From Clostridium sp. SCN 57-10 (GTDB taxonomy: Bacteria; Bacillota; Clostridia; Oscillospirales; Butyricicoccaceae): a stretch of 6,634 bases of DNA. The notes beneath the pieces are model-generated. The model had not been told where the DNA came from. It saw only the letters and a program-made list of their open reading frames with translations, and made no database searches. Location: assembly GCA_001725215.1 (NCBI GenBank), contig MEFT01000155.1, positions 1 through 6,634 on the forward strand. The letters are read 5' to 3'. Shown in pieces: positions 4,999 to 6,634 of this stretch. Within the stretch, counting starts at the first letter, position 1. The number at the start of each line of letters is the position of its first letter. The position numbers and the translations under genes were made by a program.

Positions 4999-6634
4999 TT
5001 ACTTTGCTAGTACGCGGCTGTCCCCCGTTTTACGCGTGATTTTCTTGCGGTCAAACTGTTCCAGCAGCGCAAGAGCGAACTTGCGCGATGTGCCTATAGC
5101 GTCGCGGTAGTCGGAGAGCACCAGTTCACCCTTTGCGGCGATCAGGTCATATGCTGCCTGCAAACCCTTTTCATAGAACTCTTTATGCATGTAAATCTGG
5201 TCGGCCAGCCAGACCAGCGTGCCGTCCGCAATCATGGCAGACAAAAGTTGATCCATGTTCTTTTCGCCCTTAAACCGCTCTAGCACCTCGTCGGTACTAG
5301 GAGGCGTAAAGCCTGCCGCCTGATAAAGCCCCTCGATATCTCCGCTCAGCTTCGCAAGCTTTTCGCCCACCTCCACCTTGAAGGAGTAGAGCGAAATCAA
5401 TCCGCTTACCTCTTTCACGGTCTTTTTTTCAATGAAATAGGAAAGCAAACGATCAACATATGCAAGCTCGGCGCGCGGCAGCAGGCGCGTGCGCAGCTCT
5501 TCGCGCCGCATGCCCGCCTTGAGCGGATACTGCTTGTGAAAGTCATTCATCAGCTGCACAAGGTCGCGCCGCACCGTCTTGACATAATCGGCGTGCAGAT
5601 AAATTTTATCGGTAATACGAACGATTTTTTCCTCGACCGCAAGGCCGTCGAGCGCCGCCTGCAGTGCGCCGGGCAGAATGCCCGCCTGCAGCGCCGCGAA
5701 ATCCACCGTTCCGAAGTAGCGGCTGTTTTCGGCAATCGAAACCTCGAGCTGCTCGGACGGAGTACCCTTTTCGCGAACGCGCAGCAGCTTTACGGTTTCC
5801 TCGTCCCGCTTATGCTTGTGCGGGCAGGGGTCGAGCACGACGCCGCCGCCTATCGTTTCGAGTGGGGAGTAAAAACGCACCACATAGCGGTCGTACGGCT
5901 TGACGGCGATATCCTCTTCAAACCGCAGCTGCGCATAGCCGGATTCGCCGGCCTTCAGCTCGTCGCAATCGAGCAAAACCACCTTGCACAGCGCCTCGCG
6001 CGCCCCGTGGTAAAAATGCAGGCGGCTGTTGTTCTTCACCGTTCTCGCCGTGTCGGGGAGCAGCGAAAGGCGCACATCGACCATGCGCGACACAAGCATG
6101 GTGCCCGCCGGCGCAAGCACATCTCCGCGCTGCACCTCATCTTTTTTTATGCCCGCGAGGTTGACCGCCGTGCGCTGTCCAGCGTAGGCCCTCTCAGCAT
6201 CGGCCGAATGCACCTGAATATTGCGAGCCTTAGCCATTTGTCCCGAAGGATAAAGCATGACCTCCTGCCCGTCTGCCAGCGTGCCCTCGATCATCGTGCC
6301 GGTGATCACCGTTCCAAATCCTTCGACAGAAAAAACGCGGTCAACTGGGATGCGAAACGGCAGTTCTTCATTCTTGTCTTCACTTTCCGCGACCATGCGG
6401 AACAAAAGCTCGCGCAGCTCGGGAATCCCCTGCCCTGTATAGGCAGATACACAGCACATCGGCGCGTTTTCCAAAAATGTACCCCCGACGCGTTCGCGTA
6501 TGTCATCGCAAATCATGCTGAGCCAGTCGGGCTCCACCATATCTGCCTTGGTCACGACGATGATACCCCGATGTAGGTCAAGCATCGATAAAATGCCGAG
6601 GTGCTCGACCGTCTGCGGCATCACGCCTTCATCC
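4999..6634 (-). CDS. selB: Selenocysteine-specific translation elongation factor SelB (5' end cut by window edge)
   Basis: SelB is a GTPase that carries Sec-tRNA to the ribosome at UGA codons marked by a SECIS hairpin. The visible 544 residues begin at DEGVMPQTVEHL, which follows the G3 region of the GTPase domain, and include the G4 motif TKAD (residues 28-31) and the G5-like SAYTG. Next come the EF-Tu-like barrel domains (VDRVFSVEGFGTVITGT, KARNIQVHSADAERAYAGQRTAVNL). The C-terminal part is consistent with the winged-helix repeats that bind SECIS RNA, ending in GTSRKFALALLEQFDRKKITRKTGDSRVL, a typical SelB tail. Full-length SelB is about 610-640 residues, so roughly 80-90 residues with the P-loop are beyond the right edge. 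The frame is intact and ends in TAA at 4999-5001. Its presence with tRNA-Sec supports reading the grdB UGA as selenocysteine. Confidence 0.97.
   Translation of the reverse strand, partial: DEGVMPQTVEHLGILSMLDLHRGIIVVTKADMVEPDWLSMICDDIRERVGGTFLENAPMCCVSAYTGQGIPELRELLFRMVAESEDKNEELPFRIPVDRVFSVEGFGTVITGTMIEGTLADGQEVMLYPSGQMAKARNIQVHSADAERAYAGQRTAVNLAGIKKDEVQRGDVLAPAGTMLVSRMVDVRLSLLPDTARTVKNNSRLHFYHGAREALCKVVLLDCDELKAGESGYAQLRFEEDIAVKPYDRYVVRFYSPLETIGGGVVLDPCPHKHKRDEETVKLLRVREKGTPSEQLEVSIAENSRYFGTVDFAALQAGILPGALQAALDGLAVEEKIVRITDKIYLHADYVKTVRRDLVQLMNDFHKQYPLKAGMRREELRTRLLPRAELAYVDRLLSYFIEKKTVKEVSGLISLYSFKVEVGEKLAKLSGDIEGLYQAAGFTPPSTDEVLERFKGEKNMDQLLSAMIADGTLVWLADQIYMHKEFYEKGLQAAYDLIAAKGELVLSDYRDAIGTSRKFALALLEQFDRKKITRKTGDSRVLAK

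Noticed and set aside
5536..6576. 346-codon plus-strand open frame opposite selB
   Set aside because: Antisense to the intact SelB frame; no domain or ribosome binding site seen.
1..6634. CRISPR array, insertion sequence, or phage genes
   Set aside because: No direct-repeat array, transposase frame, or phage-like protein is present in either strand.

Overview
The window looks like an amino-acid-fermenting, selenocysteine-using anaerobe, most likely a member of the Clostridia (Bacillota) with a fairly GC-rich genome. The pointers are a glycine reductase operon, a tandem glycine riboswitch, a selenocysteine tRNA (selC), the selenocysteine elongation factor SelB, and clostridial-style promoters and ribosome binding sites. 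The genus cannot be fixed from the sequence alone.

Layout. On the minus strand, read right to left from about 3928: a sigma-70-type promoter, a glycine riboswitch with two aptamers ending in an intrinsic terminator, then grdX (3201-3575), grdE (1911-3149), grdB (587-1894) and the start of trxB (1-502, cut by the left edge). grdB is a selenoprotein gene. It has an in-frame UGA at 845-847 and a SECIS-like hairpin just after it, so a standard ORF caller would split or truncate it. A 16-bp perfect inverted repeat lies between grdB and trxB. On the plus strand, a promoter (4046-4074) drives tRNA-Sec (4088-4184). The tRNA is followed by a strong hairpin with no U-tract, then a class I SAM-dependent methyltransferase reading frame (to 4958) that has no ATG start. 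A bidirectional terminator (4964-4993) separates it from selB (4999 to right edge, minus strand, 5' end missing). The longest stretch without a protein gene, 3576-4087, holds the riboswitch leader and two divergent promoters; I see nothing definite in 3929-4045.

How the parts work together. GrdE (pyruvoyl proprotein) and GrdB (selenoprotein) form component B of glycine reductase. This enzyme reductively deaminates glycine to acetyl phosphate and ammonia at the expense of reduced thioredoxin. TrxB supplies reducing power through thioredoxin. tRNA-Sec and SelB provide the decoding machinery that grdB needs, and the riboswitch ties operon expression to free glycine. The selenoprotein GrdA and component C (GrdC/GrdD) are not in the window; grdA is notably not between grdE and grdB. 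The gene least explained by this module is the methyltransferase attached to the 3' end of selC.
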